DNA of 64,000 nt from Mariniblastus fucicola (GCF_008087665.1 NZ_CP042912.1:4464001-4528000), one strand, 5' to 3'; shown: positions 17,987 through 27,450, counted from the first letter of the stretch. The notes: generated by a model not told the origin, from the letters alone. Translations and numbers: made by a program.

Positions 17987-18660
17987 GCGGATCTAATAAC
18001 CGATTTCGACAAATGGCATTCATCGGAAATTGGGATTTGATGCGCGCAAGTCAAATCAGATTCGCCTCTTGAAACTGGTTCCAGGAAGTTTCTTTGCTCA
18101 GTAAGGATTAAATTTTCGAATTTCTGAATTCGTTTTGACTGCCAAGTTTCGTACATACGCCTGCGCAATGTACGCTTCATTCGTGACTCCATCAAGAAAC
18201 TTCGTGGTTTCGGAATGGAGACTCGAGCGTCTGGAATGCTGAACGCAAATTCACTCGTCCTTCCTTTCGGCGAGACGCTAAAGAATTCGTCTTGAGGGCA
18301 TTGTGGCCAGTCAAAACCGTGCTGGATGTACTAATAAACACCCTTTTGGAGCACAGGAGAGGGCCAACCCTGGTTTTCAAAGTCGGAAGAAAACGCCCGC
18401 ATCATAAAAAGCAACAAACGCAATAGCCGACGTTAAACAACGATCGTCGAGCGGCCACAGATTTCTGGGCGATAGAGTCTAGATGCTGACGACAGCTTGA
18501 ACCTTGAAACGCCTAACTGACCACCTGGTTTGATTGCTCGGTTCACGATGCCCCTGACGCCTGTAAGATGATCCGTCGCAGAAGAACCGTGGATGCTTTC
18601 CTGGTTTCTTTGACTAAAGGATGCACTTTGAAACGCCCCATGATAAATGGAATCGCCCCT
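17987..18660. other. Non-coding stretch before the PEP-CTERM gene
   Basis: 674 bp with no convincing gene. Short open frames on both strands (for example leftward from 18195 and 18380) lack family likeness and have no ribosome site. An upstream in-frame extension of the PEP-CTERM gene to 18568 or 18640 is possible but would hide its signal peptide. The region may hold its promoter and long leader. No tRNA or riboswitch pattern was recognised. Confidence 0.5.
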
Positions 18661-19362
18661 ATGCTAAAGAAACTTTCTCTCTCCATCGCTTTGATCTCAA
18701 CCGCTATCTTCACCGGCAGTGCTTTGGGAGACGTCGTCTATTTGGTGGACTACAACACGGAAATCAGCACTGACGACTACAACCCGAACTATGACCAGGC
18801 TGACAACGGTAGTTCAGCAATTACTTACAGCGATGCAACAGGTCTCGACGGATCACGCGCAGCACAGATCGATTTTGATACCTCGACTGGGCCTCAGAAC
18901 GTCAGTTATTTTACAGATCTGGCTGCTTCCGAAATGAACGCTGCGACCTCTGCGGACGCATCGGACTACATACTTTCATTTGACATTCGAATCGAAGGAT
19001 TCGACACGGGACAAACGCAAGTCTATTCTCCCTATGAACTGAAACTTGGAGATGTTAGTTTTCAGGGAAATCTAAACGCTACTGCATCCTACCAAACTGT
19101 TTCTGCCAACCTTGGCGATTTGAGCATGGGCGGAGCCGGAACTTTTGACTTGACGGACTTCGATAGCGGCCAGCAGTTCAAGATTGGATTTTCGAACTTT
19201 GGCACCAACTTGACGGAGCAATTTGGTTCAGATGCAGACAACCGATACTTCGTCGACAACGTCACACTGTCTCAAATCGATGCGGTACCAGAGCCAACTA
19301 CTTTGGCCCTGATTGGACTCGGTGTTCTCGCGTTTGCTGGAACACGCAAACGTAAAAACTGA
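18661..19362 (+). CDS. PEP-CTERM sorting-domain protein
   Basis: 233 residues from ATG 18661, which begins a clean signal peptide MLKKLSLSIALISTAIFTGS. The C-terminus is a textbook PEP-CTERM tail: the VPEPTTLALIG motif, a hydrophobic stretch and a basic end RKRKN. Such proteins are cleaved and anchored or released by an exosortase and are linked to exopolysaccharide production. The middle is Ser/Thr/Asp-rich and low in cysteine, with alternating beta-strand-like sequence (FDIRIEGFDTGQTQVYS, GTFDLTDFDSG), plausibly a sandwich domain that binds polysaccharide or calcium. No exosortase gene lies in the window. A rho-independent terminator follows, separating it from the GH16 gene. Confidence 0.85.
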   Translation: MLKKLSLSIALISTAIFTGSALGDVVYLVDYNTEISTDDYNPNYDQADNGSSAITYSDATGLDGSRAAQIDFDTSTGPQNVSYFTDLAASEMNAATSADASDYILSFDIRIEGFDTGQTQVYSPYELKLGDVSFQGNLNATASYQTVSANLGDLSMGGAGTFDLTDFDSGQQFKIGFSNFGTNLTEQFGSDADNRYFVDNVTLSQIDAVPEPTTLALIGLGVLAFAGTRKRKN

Positions 19363-19385
19363 TTCGAACGACTACGATAAAACTG

Positions 19386-19423
19386 AGCGATGAGATCAAC
19401 ATGATGCTCATCGCTTTTCTTTT
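19386..19423 (+). terminator. Rho-independent terminator after the PEP-CTERM gene
   Basis: A 9-bp perfect stem, AGCGATGAG (19386-19394) with CTCATCGCT (19407-19415), a 12-base loop, followed by TTTCTTTT. It lies 23 bp after the stop codon and 12 bp before the GH16 start, so the two genes are probably separate transcripts, and the GH16 ribosome site (AAGG at about 19424) directly follows it. Confidence 0.8.
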
Positions 19424-19434
19424 AAGGTGCTGAA

Positions 19435-20853
19435 ATGTTGAACTTTCGTCTTGCTACCCTGTCTGCCGTCTGCGCCGTTGCTGTGCTCAGCCAAAACTCG
19501 TTGTTAGCACAATCGGTTTCCATTCCCGATGCCCCAATGACGGTTGTCGCCGGACAGAAGATAGACGTTCCCGTCGAATTCGAAGGGGCAGAAAAAGACA
19601 TCCTGCAAGTTCAACTTTTCGACTCCAGTTGGAAAAAAGTCTCCGAAGGCTGGGTCAACGTCGACTCGGCCAGCGGGACACATACATTCGCGATCGATGT
19701 ACCCGCCGACACTGCCGCAGGCAAAGGCCACATGTGGCAAGCGTTGCTCTACGACAACGCCTGGAAGAAGAAAAAAGATGTGCTTGTCACAAACGTTGTT
19801 GTTACCGCGGCTGTAAAAGGCGGATTGAAACCTGACTCGAAGATGAAACTTGAGTCAGAACCCAAAGCGAAGCCCAAGCCAAAGAAAGATCCCAAATCGA
19901 TACCACACCGCAAGGCTCAGCTATTGGGCGACGAGTGGCTACCGGTTCTCGAAAACGGAAAATGGGAGATCGACTGGGCTGACGAATTTGATGGAGAAGG
20001 GGAACCAGAAAAGTGGTTCCCTTTGCTGGGCTATGACCCGGAAGCGTATAAGGCTGCCGATGCGAAGGGCATTCGCTGGACCGGCGGCACGGAAGAAACC
20101 GCCTGGATGTATAGCACGCGTTCGGGCAACCACTGGCAAAACGGAAAAGGCCAACTGGTGATGCAGATTGTCACGAACAAAAAAGAATCAAACGAGATGG
20201 GCCCCAAAGTGGAAGCCGCCTATCTGCTGTCCGGACGACCTGTGGCCTGGGATTCGAATGAGCCCAACGGTGCCAAATGGGACGGGAAATTTGTTTCTCC
20301 AACGGAAGAAACTCCGCTCTATATCTGTGCCCGCGTCAAGTCGGACGAACTGGTTGGCTATTCAACCTGGTTCGCGTTCTGGCTGTTCACCGAAACGAGA
20401 GCTTACAACGGCAACCCGACCGACGGAACGGAAGTTGACGTGGTGGAGATCGTGAAAGGCAAAAAGAACTATCTCAATCATTGCTTCAACGTCGCCAACC
20501 ACTGGAAAAAAGGTGGCGGGTCGGAATCGAAACAGTTCAACACGCTCTCAAAGCCTGCAGCTCTTGATCTGGTCGATGTTACGGACAGCGAATATCACGT
20601 TTACGGCATCGAATGGACGACGGAGAAGATGACATGCTTTGTTGACGGCAAGCCTTACTACACGTTCACGGAAAACATTCCAACCAAGCCAGTCGACATG
20701 ATGATGTTGCTGACGCTTGAGTTTCAGAAAGACGCTTGGGATCCGGACCAGGGCGATGGTCGCGTCGAAGGCCCAGCGGTTTCGGAAGACGAAAACACGC
20801 GAGTCATGTCCAAGGTGCTGGTCGATTACGTGCGAGTCTATAAGAAGAAATAG
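19435..20853 (+). CDS. Secreted glycoside hydrolase family 16 protein
   Basis: 472 residues. A signal peptide (about 1-25) is followed by a small beta domain (about 30-128), a Lys/Pro-rich linker (about 129-160, KPKPKKDPK) and a GH16 catalytic domain (about 175-472). The catalytic signature is GTEVDVVEIV (331-340), giving nucleophile Glu333, Asp335 and acid-base Glu338 with the beta-bulge spacing ExDxxE. Other GH16 landmarks are WADEFDGE, GYSTWFAFWLF, YGIEWT and VLVDYVRVYKK at the end. GH16 enzymes cut beta-1,3/1,4 glucans, agars, carrageenans or porphyrans; the ExDxxE form is found in agarases, carrageenases and laminarinases alike. With two sulfatases 4 kb away, a sulfated algal polysaccharide is a fair guess only. 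Confidence 0.9.
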   Translation: MLNFRLATLSAVCAVAVLSQNSLLAQSVSIPDAPMTVVAGQKIDVPVEFEGAEKDILQVQLFDSSWKKVSEGWVNVDSASGTHTFAIDVPADTAAGKGHMWQALLYDNAWKKKKDVLVTNVVVTAAVKGGLKPDSKMKLESEPKAKPKPKKDPKSIPHRKAQLLGDEWLPVLENGKWEIDWADEFDGEGEPEKWFPLLGYDPEAYKAADAKGIRWTGGTEETAWMYSTRSGNHWQNGKGQLVMQIVTNKKESNEMGPKVEAAYLLSGRPVAWDSNEPNGAKWDGKFVSPTEETPLYICARVKSDELVGYSTWFAFWLFTETRAYNGNPTDGTEVDVVEIVKGKKNYLNHCFNVANHWKKGGGSESKQFNTLSKPAALDLVDVTDSEYHVYGIEWTTEKMTCFVDGKPYYTFTENIPTKPVDMMMLLTLEFQKDAWDPDQGDGRVEGPAVSEDENTRVMSKVLVDYVRVYKKK

Positions 20854-20903
20854 CCGCTTGCCTCGGAGCGAAAACTCTCCAACAACTTCCAATCTCCCAC
20901 ATC

Positions 20904-20936
20904 AAAAACGGCCCTGAGACAGTTGCCCCAGGGCCG
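20904..20936 (-). terminator. Rho-independent terminator for the leftward gene at 20954-21379
   Basis: Stem CGGCCCTG (20909-20916) with CAGGGCCG (20929-20936), 8 bp, loop of 12. Read leftward it is followed by TTTTTG, so it ends the leftward gene that stops at 20954; it has no T-run rightward, but may still slow transcription coming from the GH16 gene. Confidence 0.75.
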
Positions 20937-20953
20937 CGACGATAGCTTGCTCG

Positions 20954-21379
20954 TTACGCAAGTGACTTGATGAAGTCCATTGCGACTGAGAAGTCCAAAC
21001 CGTTGGCTTCGCGAGCGACGTCAACTACTTTCATCACGATTGCCATGTCCAGCAATCCGAATGAGTAGGGAATTTTGCGTCCGCGAAGCGCCTTCAATTT
21101 TCCTTCAAGCTTCTGACGTTTGCCAAGCTTCTTTTTCGAAGTCAACCAACGTTGCTTTGCGGACTCGAGAGCCTCGTAGAGCTTCATTAACTTGAATTGA
21201 GACGAATAGGCTGCTGGTCGGCCGACAGCAACTTCATCGTTTTTACATTCGCGTTCGATTGCTCGAAACGCTTTATCAGCCTGTTCATAACGGGCTTTTA
21301 GCCGGTTGTGCTTCCGCGAAGCTAACTTGCGAAGAACCACAATCCAGCCACACAACATTGCATAAATGAATGCAACCAT
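20954..21379 (-). CDS. Hypothetical membrane-anchored coiled-coil protein
   Basis: 141 residues that I do not recognise as a named family. There is one hydrophobic segment at the start (AFIYAMLCGWIVVLR, 3-17), which would anchor it in the membrane, then a long charged helical region (about 20-100, rich in Lys, Glu, Gln and Leu, for example KLYEALESAKQRW and KKLGKRQKLEGKLKAL) likely to form a coiled coil, and a short more hydrophobic end (FGLLDMAIVMKVVDVA). The ATG at 21379 has AAGG eight bases upstream. It is bounded by its own terminator downstream. It may be a small cell-envelope or cytoskeleton-like factor; function unknown. Confidence 0.65.
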   Translation of the reverse strand: MVAFIYAMLCGWIVVLRKLASRKHNRLKARYEQADKAFRAIERECKNDEVAVGRPAAYSSQFKLMKLYEALESAKQRWLTSKKKLGKRQKLEGKLKALRGRKIPYSFGLLDMAIVMKVVDVAREANGLDFSVAMDFIKSLA

Positions 21380-21746
21380 AGGACGCCTTTCTGGATTCGG
21401 GTTTTAGTTCGTTCGCTCGGCGACATTCGCATTTTCAGCGCAAACCGCTGAAGTTGTTGGCGTACGATCGAGCGAGCAGATTTGCAACTCGGCGTCGTGA
21501 CCTTCCCGGGATGATCACGTTAGATAGCACTTCCTGTGCGTGGCTTTCGACTCATCCGAAAGCTTGTGAGTCAACGACTCACTCTCACCTTGGCAAGATA
21601 GAACCGAATCTAACAAATTGGTTCGCGGTTCGGGAGAAATCTTTTGGTCGCATATAGAAGACGACTTGTGAGCAGATGTCGCGGCGCTGTGCAGCGAGAA
21701 AGAAAAGAAAAGGACGTCCTTGTCCCAATCGAATTATCGCCAACGA
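21380..21746. other. Non-coding stretch between two leftward genes
   Basis: 366 bp upstream of the coiled-coil gene and downstream of the LEPR-XLL gene. No convincing reading frame on either strand and no recognised RNA. Probably holds the promoter of the coiled-coil gene. A loose TGAGTCAACGACTCA palindrome lies at about 21567-21581. Confidence 0.4.
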
Positions 21747-23588
21747 CTATCGACGACTGAACTCAAAACCAATGTCGAATCGAAACACTGATTCAGGGTC
21801 GAACTCCGCAAAGAAGGAATCGACAAAATCCTGTTTCGCATCGAGGTCACTGAAGCAAATTTCCATTTCTTCGTCGACCAGGTCATCTATCGAACTGTCA
21901 GCGACAACAGCAACGCCGGTGGCCGGCTCGTCATCAACCGGATCGATTGCTGGCTGTTCGGCGTCGACGTTGAGATCTTCTTCCGCCTCGGAATCCGCAA
22001 CATCAAAGGCCGGGACGTCATCAATCGCATCGTTCAGGTTAGCCGGATCCGATGCATCCTGTTGGCCGTCCACCGGATCAGCCTGATCGTCGACGACGAC
22101 TTCCGGCGTTCCCGCTTCCGGATCAGCCAGCGGCGTCTCAGCTTCGACATCAGAGTCGACTACTTCCGCAGCGTCGTCAGAATCGATCTCACATTCTGGC
22201 TCCGCAGTTGCGTCGGTGTCGATGACAACTTCTGGCTCAGCTTCCGCAACTGCCTCGCCGTCAACTTCATCCCCAGCGGTCTCGTCAGCGATATCGCCAG
22301 CAGTTTCGTCAGCATCATCCACCGGACCGGAATCTCCATCGACTTCACTCGCTGCATCTACTTCCGGGTTGATCGCGACATCGCCATCATCTGTAACGAC
22401 CTCTGCATCGTCACCCGCGGCTTCGGCCTCCAAGCCAGGATCGTCCCCCGTTTCTGCTTCGACTTCTGCGTCCGAATTTGCGTCAACAATTTCGCAGTCC
22501 GTCAATTCGGGCTCCGCTTCCGGTTGCGTTTCCACTTCCGTTTCAGCAATGACCTCTACTTCCGGATTCACCGCATCGATGGCCAACGACATGTCTAACT
22601 GGTAAGTTCCAGTTTCGCCTTCGCCGGCTGAGATGGCGAGGAAGTACTCAGATCCACCTTCGACATCAAACGAAATTCCGACAGTTTCATTCGTGATTCC
22701 GCGAGTGATCGCCGTGCCGTCGGCACCAAAGACTTGAACTTCCAGTTCCGTCGCGTTATCGGCATTCAGCTCAGCAAGCCCCAGCGAAATTTTTCCGCTC
22801 TCGTCGGCAGTGAACTGAAAGGTATCGACATCTCCAGCCAGCTCAAGATCGCCCTGAACTTCCGTCGAACCGTCGACGAATTCCAACTCACTGGAGTCCG
22901 CCCCAATGGCGTCAACGTGCAGATCCACAGGTTGCGGAATTTCGCTATGGCCGACGGTCACCTGAAAAAAGCCTTCTGCATTTTCCTTGGAAGAGACGTT
23001 CAGCTCGAACTCAGCCCCGGCCTCGGCTTCGAATGAGAGCGTCTGGAAGCCGGAAACTTCCTCGGTCATCGTTGCAGCAACAACATCTCCGTTCGAGTCG
23101 GTGACTTCCATCCGCGTTTCTGCGTCGCCGAACGAAGACGCGACGACGATGTTGATCATGCCATCTTCTGATGGCGAGAAAGTGAAAGTTTGACTCGGGT
23201 TTTCGGCTTCTATCGAGCCAAAGAAACCATCAGTGCCGTCGACCGGATCGCCCAGATCATGAGCCGAACTCTCCGTGCCAACTTCTGCGTCAACTTCAAC
23301 TTCTGCTTCTGCGTCAACAACCTCATCGGTGACTTCTGTTTCGGCAATCACACCATCATCGGCGATCGAGTCATCAACTACATCGACTTCGATTTCAGTC
23401 GCGTCCAGATCCAAAATCTCTGACTGTTCTTCCGTGGCGTCTGTTTCAGTTTCCAGTTCTGCGACCTGGCACATCTCCGGTTCAACGATTTCAACCGGTG
23501 CAAGATCGACCGCAAAGTCCGCGGCCAAAAGACGTCTATCTTCGAGGCGATTGACGGCGAAGCTTCTATTCCAATTCCGTTTTCTCAT
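21747..23588 (-). CDS. LEPR-XLL-type surface protein with PPC-like domains and an acidic repeat region
   Basis: 613 residues from the ATG at 23588 (a GTG two codons earlier is possible). The leader MRKRNWNRSFAVNRLEDRRLLAA carries the motif that marks planctomycete exported surface proteins (LExRxLLAA). Residues about 105-330 hold two similar beta-rich domains (FFGSIEAENPSQTFTF, DVDTFQFTADESGKISLG) that look like PPC-type modules: short beta sandwiches found at the end of secreted proteases. The rest, residues about 25-100 and 340-580, is extremely acidic, built from Asp, Glu, Ala and Val in imperfect repeats such as EAEVEVDAEV. Cysteines are rare. It probably sits outside the cell or in the envelope, perhaps binding calcium. 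The S/T/A-rich frames on the other strand are only codon shadows. Confidence 0.75.
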   Translation of the reverse strand: MRKRNWNRSFAVNRLEDRRLLAADFAVDLAPVEIVEPEMCQVAELETETDATEEQSEILDLDATEIEVDVVDDSIADDGVIAETEVTDEVVDAEAEVEVDAEVGTESSAHDLGDPVDGTDGFFGSIEAENPSQTFTFSPSEDGMINIVVASSFGDAETRMEVTDSNGDVVAATMTEEVSGFQTLSFEAEAGAEFELNVSSKENAEGFFQVTVGHSEIPQPVDLHVDAIGADSSELEFVDGSTEVQGDLELAGDVDTFQFTADESGKISLGLAELNADNATELEVQVFGADGTAITRGITNETVGISFDVEGGSEYFLAISAGEGETGTYQLDMSLAIDAVNPEVEVIAETEVETQPEAEPELTDCEIVDANSDAEVEAETGDDPGLEAEAAGDDAEVVTDDGDVAINPEVDAASEVDGDSGPVDDADETAGDIADETAGDEVDGEAVAEAEPEVVIDTDATAEPECEIDSDDAAEVVDSDVEAETPLADPEAGTPEVVVDDQADPVDGQQDASDPANLNDAIDDVPAFDVADSEAEEDLNVDAEQPAIDPVDDEPATGVAVVADSSIDDLVDEEMEICFSDLDAKQDFVDSFFAEFDPESVFRFDIGFEFSRR

Positions 23589-23849
23589 CTTCACACAGCC
23601 CGATGGAGCTGCTCCCTAAACATGTGACAAAAACACGATTCAGGGTTAAGGCAACCGCTGTGCCAGAGCATATCGAGAGTGATGCCAACGCAGCGAAAAG
23701 ACCACGTTCCACGCTCTCTGCCGCGATTCGCAGCACGACGCCAGCAAGTGACGGAAATCAGAAATGTAAAAACGACACGCCAGCAATCCGCTTTCTACAC
23801 GCGAACAACCTGCGTTGACTTAGGCGCTGTCGCAACAAAAATCATCGCA

Positions 23850-24197
23850 TCAATCAAACCACTCGTCGTTCGGATCGAAGGCCGGAACCGGAATGTTAAT
23901 GATTTTCATTTCGCCGATCGCGCGATGGCGACATCCGGGCTTGATTAGAATCGACACGCCTGGATGGACGTCGAACAGTTCACCGTCAAGTTCCATTTGC
24001 CCGCTGCCTTCGAGAATATAGTAGATCTCAGTCAGTTTTTTGTGATAGTGCGTCTTCGCGTCCTCGCGAATATCGACGACGTGCAACGAACAAGTCTGAT
24101 CCGGATCGTCGGTGAATGCTCGCCGGGTCGAACCGCACGGACAGGGAACAGGCTCAACGGCAGTGGTGTCAACTATTTTGAAAAGCGGATCCGGCAC
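23850..24197 (-). CDS. Cupin-fold protein
   Basis: 115 residues from a GTG at 24197 that has AAGGA eight bases upstream; another GTG at 24245 would add 16 unconserved residues. The cupin metal motif is present: DAKTHYHKKLTEIYYILEG (HxH-x4-E, with the following G) and a second box PGCRHRAIG. A CPCGSTRR segment near the start has two cysteines. Single-domain cupins of this kind bind metal and act as isomerases, dioxygenases or sugar-binding factors; the substrate is not inferable. It is divergent from the first sulfatase gene, with about 80 bp between starts, so the two may share a promoter region. Confidence 0.8.
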   Translation of the reverse strand: MPDPLFKIVDTTAVEPVPCPCGSTRRAFTDDPDQTCSLHVVDIREDAKTHYHKKLTEIYYILEGSGQMELDGELFDVHPGVSILIKPGCRHRAIGEMKIINIPVPAFDPNDEWFD

Positions 24198-24280
24198 GAC
24201 TTGTTTCCTTGTAAAATTGATCTTCCAATAGATTGTCGTAAACACACGGCATTTTACCAGTTCGAAAACAGAATCAATTG

Positions 24281-25819
24281 ATGCTCAATCGCAAACGAAC
24301 CGTTTTTTTCTGCATCCTGATCTTGCTCACGATTTTTCGGCTTCCTGCGTTTGCCGACGAACGACCGAACATCGTCTTTCTAATGACGGATGACCAGTCC
24401 ACCTATTCGTTGGGCTGCTATGGAAATTCGGATGTGAAGACGCCCAACCTCGATCGTCTGGCCGCGGCCGGAGTTGTCTTCGACCGGCATTATGCGAACA
24501 CTGCGATTTGCATGGCCAGCCGCGCGACCGTGATGACGGGATTGTACGAGTACCGAACGGGATGCAACTTTACGCACGGCAGCATGCTGGAGAGCACTTG
24601 GAAGCGATCGTATCCGGTGCTGCTACGCGACGCGGGCTATCGTACTGCTTTCGCGGGAAAGTTCGGATTCGAAACAAAAGCCAACCCCGACGACAAGGAC
24701 AACTTGCCTTTGCCGTCAGACGATTTTGACATGTGGGGTGGCGGACCAGGCCAAACGAACTACGCAACGAAACACAATGAGTCGATGAAGTCTTACGCCA
24801 AAGAGTTCCCGCATTCGACGCTTTCCTATGGCGCCTTCGGTCGCGACTTCATCAACCAGTCAGCGAAACTGAACCAGCCGTTTTGCCTCTCGATCAGCTT
24901 CAAAGCGCCACACAAACCAGCCAGGCCTGACCGGCGTTTTGATCACGTTTACAAAGACGCGACGTTTCGCAAACCGTTGAACTATGGTCGCGAGGCTGGA
25001 GCCCATTTCTCGCCGCAAAGCAAGACGGATCGGCAGTACGAACGATTTCACAGTTGGAAATACGCTGACCGATACGACGAAGTGATGGCCACGTACCATC
25101 AGCAAATTCACGGCGTCGACGCAGCCGTCGGAATGATCGTGAAAGCACTCGAAGCAAGCGGCGCCGCGGAAAACACAGTCATCATCTTCACTTCCGACAA
25201 CGGTTTCCTTTGTGGCTCACATGGCTATGGCTCGAAAGTCCTGCCTTACGAAGAAGCGAGCCACGTGCCGTTGATTATGTTTGATCCGCGAGAGGAAAAC
25301 TCTGGCAAACAACTTCGTTGCGACGCCTTGTCCGGCTTGATCGATATCGCTCCGACCATTCTGGACCTTGCCAGTATCGAAATTCCCGAACCTGTCGATG
25401 GAGCAAGTTTGGTAAGCTTGTACCGCGACCCCAAATCTTCGATTCACGATGACATCACGCTGACCAATGTTTGGGGACACCCGGCGACACACTCGCTGTC
25501 TGTGGTGACTCGCGACAAAAAGTACATTTATTGGGCCTACGCCGGCGGAGGCATGCAGGCCGCAGAGGAACTTTACGATCTGGGGAGCGATTCGCTTGAA
25601 ATGCAGAACGTGGCCAAACGATCAGGTTATGAGTCTACAATGAACGAAATGCGTCAGCGTTATGACCAACATGTTCGAGCCTGGAAATCCGACGCAGTTC
25701 CCTTTCACAATTACCAACAGTACGGAACGATTTTCGATCGGCACTTGGACTGGGATTCCAAAAAGGATCTCTATCCGAACAAAAAACCGGCGAAGAAACC
25801 GCAACAGAAACCAAATTAA
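24281..25819 (+). CDS. Secreted sulfatase (S1 family)
   Basis: 512 residues from ATG 24281. A signal peptide (FFCILILLTIFRLPAFA) leads to the sulfatase core RPNIVFLMTDDQST. The catalytic motif is ICMASRATVMTG (76-87): Cys77 of C-x-A-S-R would be turned into formylglycine by a maturase. Asp37 and Asp38 bind calcium; a later Asp-Asn pair in TSDNGFLCGSHGYG and Lys residues complete the site. C-terminus has the family's second small domain. It removes sulfate esters from polysaccharides or other substrates in the periplasm or outside. It is divergent from the cupin gene, and its stop (25817-25819) overlaps by one base the ATG of a second sulfatase. No maturase gene is in the window. Confidence 0.92.
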   Translation: MLNRKRTVFFCILILLTIFRLPAFADERPNIVFLMTDDQSTYSLGCYGNSDVKTPNLDRLAAAGVVFDRHYANTAICMASRATVMTGLYEYRTGCNFTHGSMLESTWKRSYPVLLRDAGYRTAFAGKFGFETKANPDDKDNLPLPSDDFDMWGGGPGQTNYATKHNESMKSYAKEFPHSTLSYGAFGRDFINQSAKLNQPFCLSISFKAPHKPARPDRRFDHVYKDATFRKPLNYGREAGAHFSPQSKTDRQYERFHSWKYADRYDEVMATYHQQIHGVDAAVGMIVKALEASGAAENTVIIFTSDNGFLCGSHGYGSKVLPYEEASHVPLIMFDPREENSGKQLRCDALSGLIDIAPTILDLASIEIPEPVDGASLVSLYRDPKSSIHDDITLTNVWGHPATHSLSVVTRDKKYIYWAYAGGGMQAAEELYDLGSDSLEMQNVAKRSGYESTMNEMRQRYDQHVRAWKSDAVPFHNYQQYGTIFDRHLDWDSKKDLYPNKKPAKKPQQKPN

Positions 25820-27450
25820 TGATTCGATCCTCGAGAAACATCATGAAGTTAAGCCGATGCCTTGCGCTGATATTCCTGTTTCAAGCCCTTGCCGTTGTAT
25901 CGGCGGATGAGCCAGAAGCTGATCGGCCGAACATTGTCTTCATTTTCAGTGACGACCACGCGCAGCATGCGATCGGCGCCTACGGAGGAATTCTGAAAGA
26001 CATCAATCCGACTCCAAACATCGACGCTTTGGCTCGGCAAGGCATGCTGTTTCAGAACAGCTTCTGCACGAATTCAATTTGCGGGCCCAGCCGCGCGGTC
26101 ATCCTGACGGGCATGCACAGCCACAAAAATGGCTTCATGCACAACGGCAACAGCTTTGACGGCTCACAAGTCACGTTTCCAAAGCTACTCCAAAACGGCG
26201 GCTACGAAACGGCGATCATTGGCAAATGGCATCTCAAAAGCGAGCCACAAGGCTTCGACTATTGGGATGTGCTGCGTGGCCAAGGTGACTATTACAATCC
26301 GGTTTTCCTGTCTAAAAACGGCAAGGCAACTGTCGAAGGTCATTGCACCGACGTTGTGACGGACAAGGCGATCGACTGGCTGACGAAATCTCGCGACAAC
26401 GGCAAACCTTTTATGCTGATGTGCCAACACAAGGCGCCGCACCGAACCTGGATGCCAGCCATCCGCCATTTGGATCTTTACGCCGATCAGGATCTGCCAG
26501 AGCCTGAGACGCTTTTTGATAAATGGGAAGACAACACCGACGCCGCCAAGTTCCAGGAAATGGAAATCGATCGGCACATGCACATGCAGTACGATCTGCA
26601 TCTGCCGATTCCTGACAGCTTTGACCCGACGGTAAAACAGGGTTCACTAACCAAAGCCGCGTGGCGGAACAGGAACAAGTTTACCGATTCGCAGCGGAGC
26701 CAGTGGGACGCGAAGTGGAAAGCACGCAACGATGCGTTTGCGGCTGCCAATCTCGAGGGCGACGAACTGGTTCGCTGGAAGTATCAACGCTACGTGAAAA
26801 ACTATCTGCGTTGCATCAAGGGAGTCGACGAATCGGTCGGCCGAATCGTCAAGTGGCTTGAAGACAACGACCTGCGTGAAAACACGATTGTGATCTATTC
26901 TTCCGATCAGGGTTTTTACCTTGGAGACCACGGTTGGTACGATAAGCGGTGGATGTATGACGAGTCCATGAAGATGCCTCTGATTGTGTCGTGGCCCAAC
27001 GTGACCAAGCCCGGATCCGTGAATTCCGATCTGGTACAGAACCTTGACTACGCTCAGACCTTCCTGGAGGCCGCCGGCGTGGATGCTCCAGATACGATGC
27101 AAGGCGAATCGCTGATTCCCGTTCTCAATGGCGAAACGCCAGCAGATTGGCGGACCAGTTTGTATTACCACTATTATGAATATCCGGGCGCTCACATGGT
27201 GCCAAAGCACTGCGGCGTCCGAACCAAAGACCTGAAGTTGATTCAGTTTTACCAGTTCGGCGAGTGGGAACTTTACGATTTGAATTCTGACCCGAACGAG
27301 CAAACCAACCTTTATGGCAAACCGGAGTACGCTGATCGCGTCGCTGCGATGAAGCTAGAATTGGAGCGGTTGCAGGATCAGTACGAAGACGACACCGACT
27401 TGAGCCAGATGCCGGAGCAGTGGCAAAAACAACGACGACAGGCGAAGTAG
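25819..27450 (+). CDS. Secreted sulfatase (S1 family), second of an overlapping pair
   Basis: 543 residues from ATG 25819, overlapping the TAA of the first sulfatase by one base (TAATG), which suggests coupled translation. An ATG at 25843 gives a tidier signal peptide (MKLSRCLALIFLFQALAVVS) and is an alternative start. Core motif RPNIVFIFSDDHAQH, then catalytic SICGPSRAVILTG (86-98) with Cys88 in C-x-P-S-R; YSSDQGFYLGDHGWYDKRW holds the later metal and substrate residues. The C-terminal end YDLNSDPNEQTNLYG is the usual sulfatase marker. The two differ enough (CxASR versus CxPSR, length) to suggest different sulfated substrates. Both should be exported; with the GH16 gene this suggests polysaccharide use. 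Confidence 0.92.
   Translation: MIRSSRNIMKLSRCLALIFLFQALAVVSADEPEADRPNIVFIFSDDHAQHAIGAYGGILKDINPTPNIDALARQGMLFQNSFCTNSICGPSRAVILTGMHSHKNGFMHNGNSFDGSQVTFPKLLQNGGYETAIIGKWHLKSEPQGFDYWDVLRGQGDYYNPVFLSKNGKATVEGHCTDVVTDKAIDWLTKSRDNGKPFMLMCQHKAPHRTWMPAIRHLDLYADQDLPEPETLFDKWEDNTDAAKFQEMEIDRHMHMQYDLHLPIPDSFDPTVKQGSLTKAAWRNRNKFTDSQRSQWDAKWKARNDAFAAANLEGDELVRWKYQRYVKNYLRCIKGVDESVGRIVKWLEDNDLRENTIVIYSSDQGFYLGDHGWYDKRWMYDESMKMPLIVSWPNVTKPGSVNSDLVQNLDYAQTFLEAAGVDAPDTMQGESLIPVLNGETPADWRTSLYYHYYEYPGAHMVPKHCGVRTKDLKLIQFYQFGEWELYDLNSDPNEQTNLYGKPEYADRVAAMKLELERLQDQYEDDTDLSQMPEQWQKQRRQAK

Noticed and set aside
22062-22605. Ser/Thr/Ala-rich frames on the + strand in the LEPR-XLL region
   Set aside because: Low-complexity complement of an acidic repeat gene; no signal or motif.
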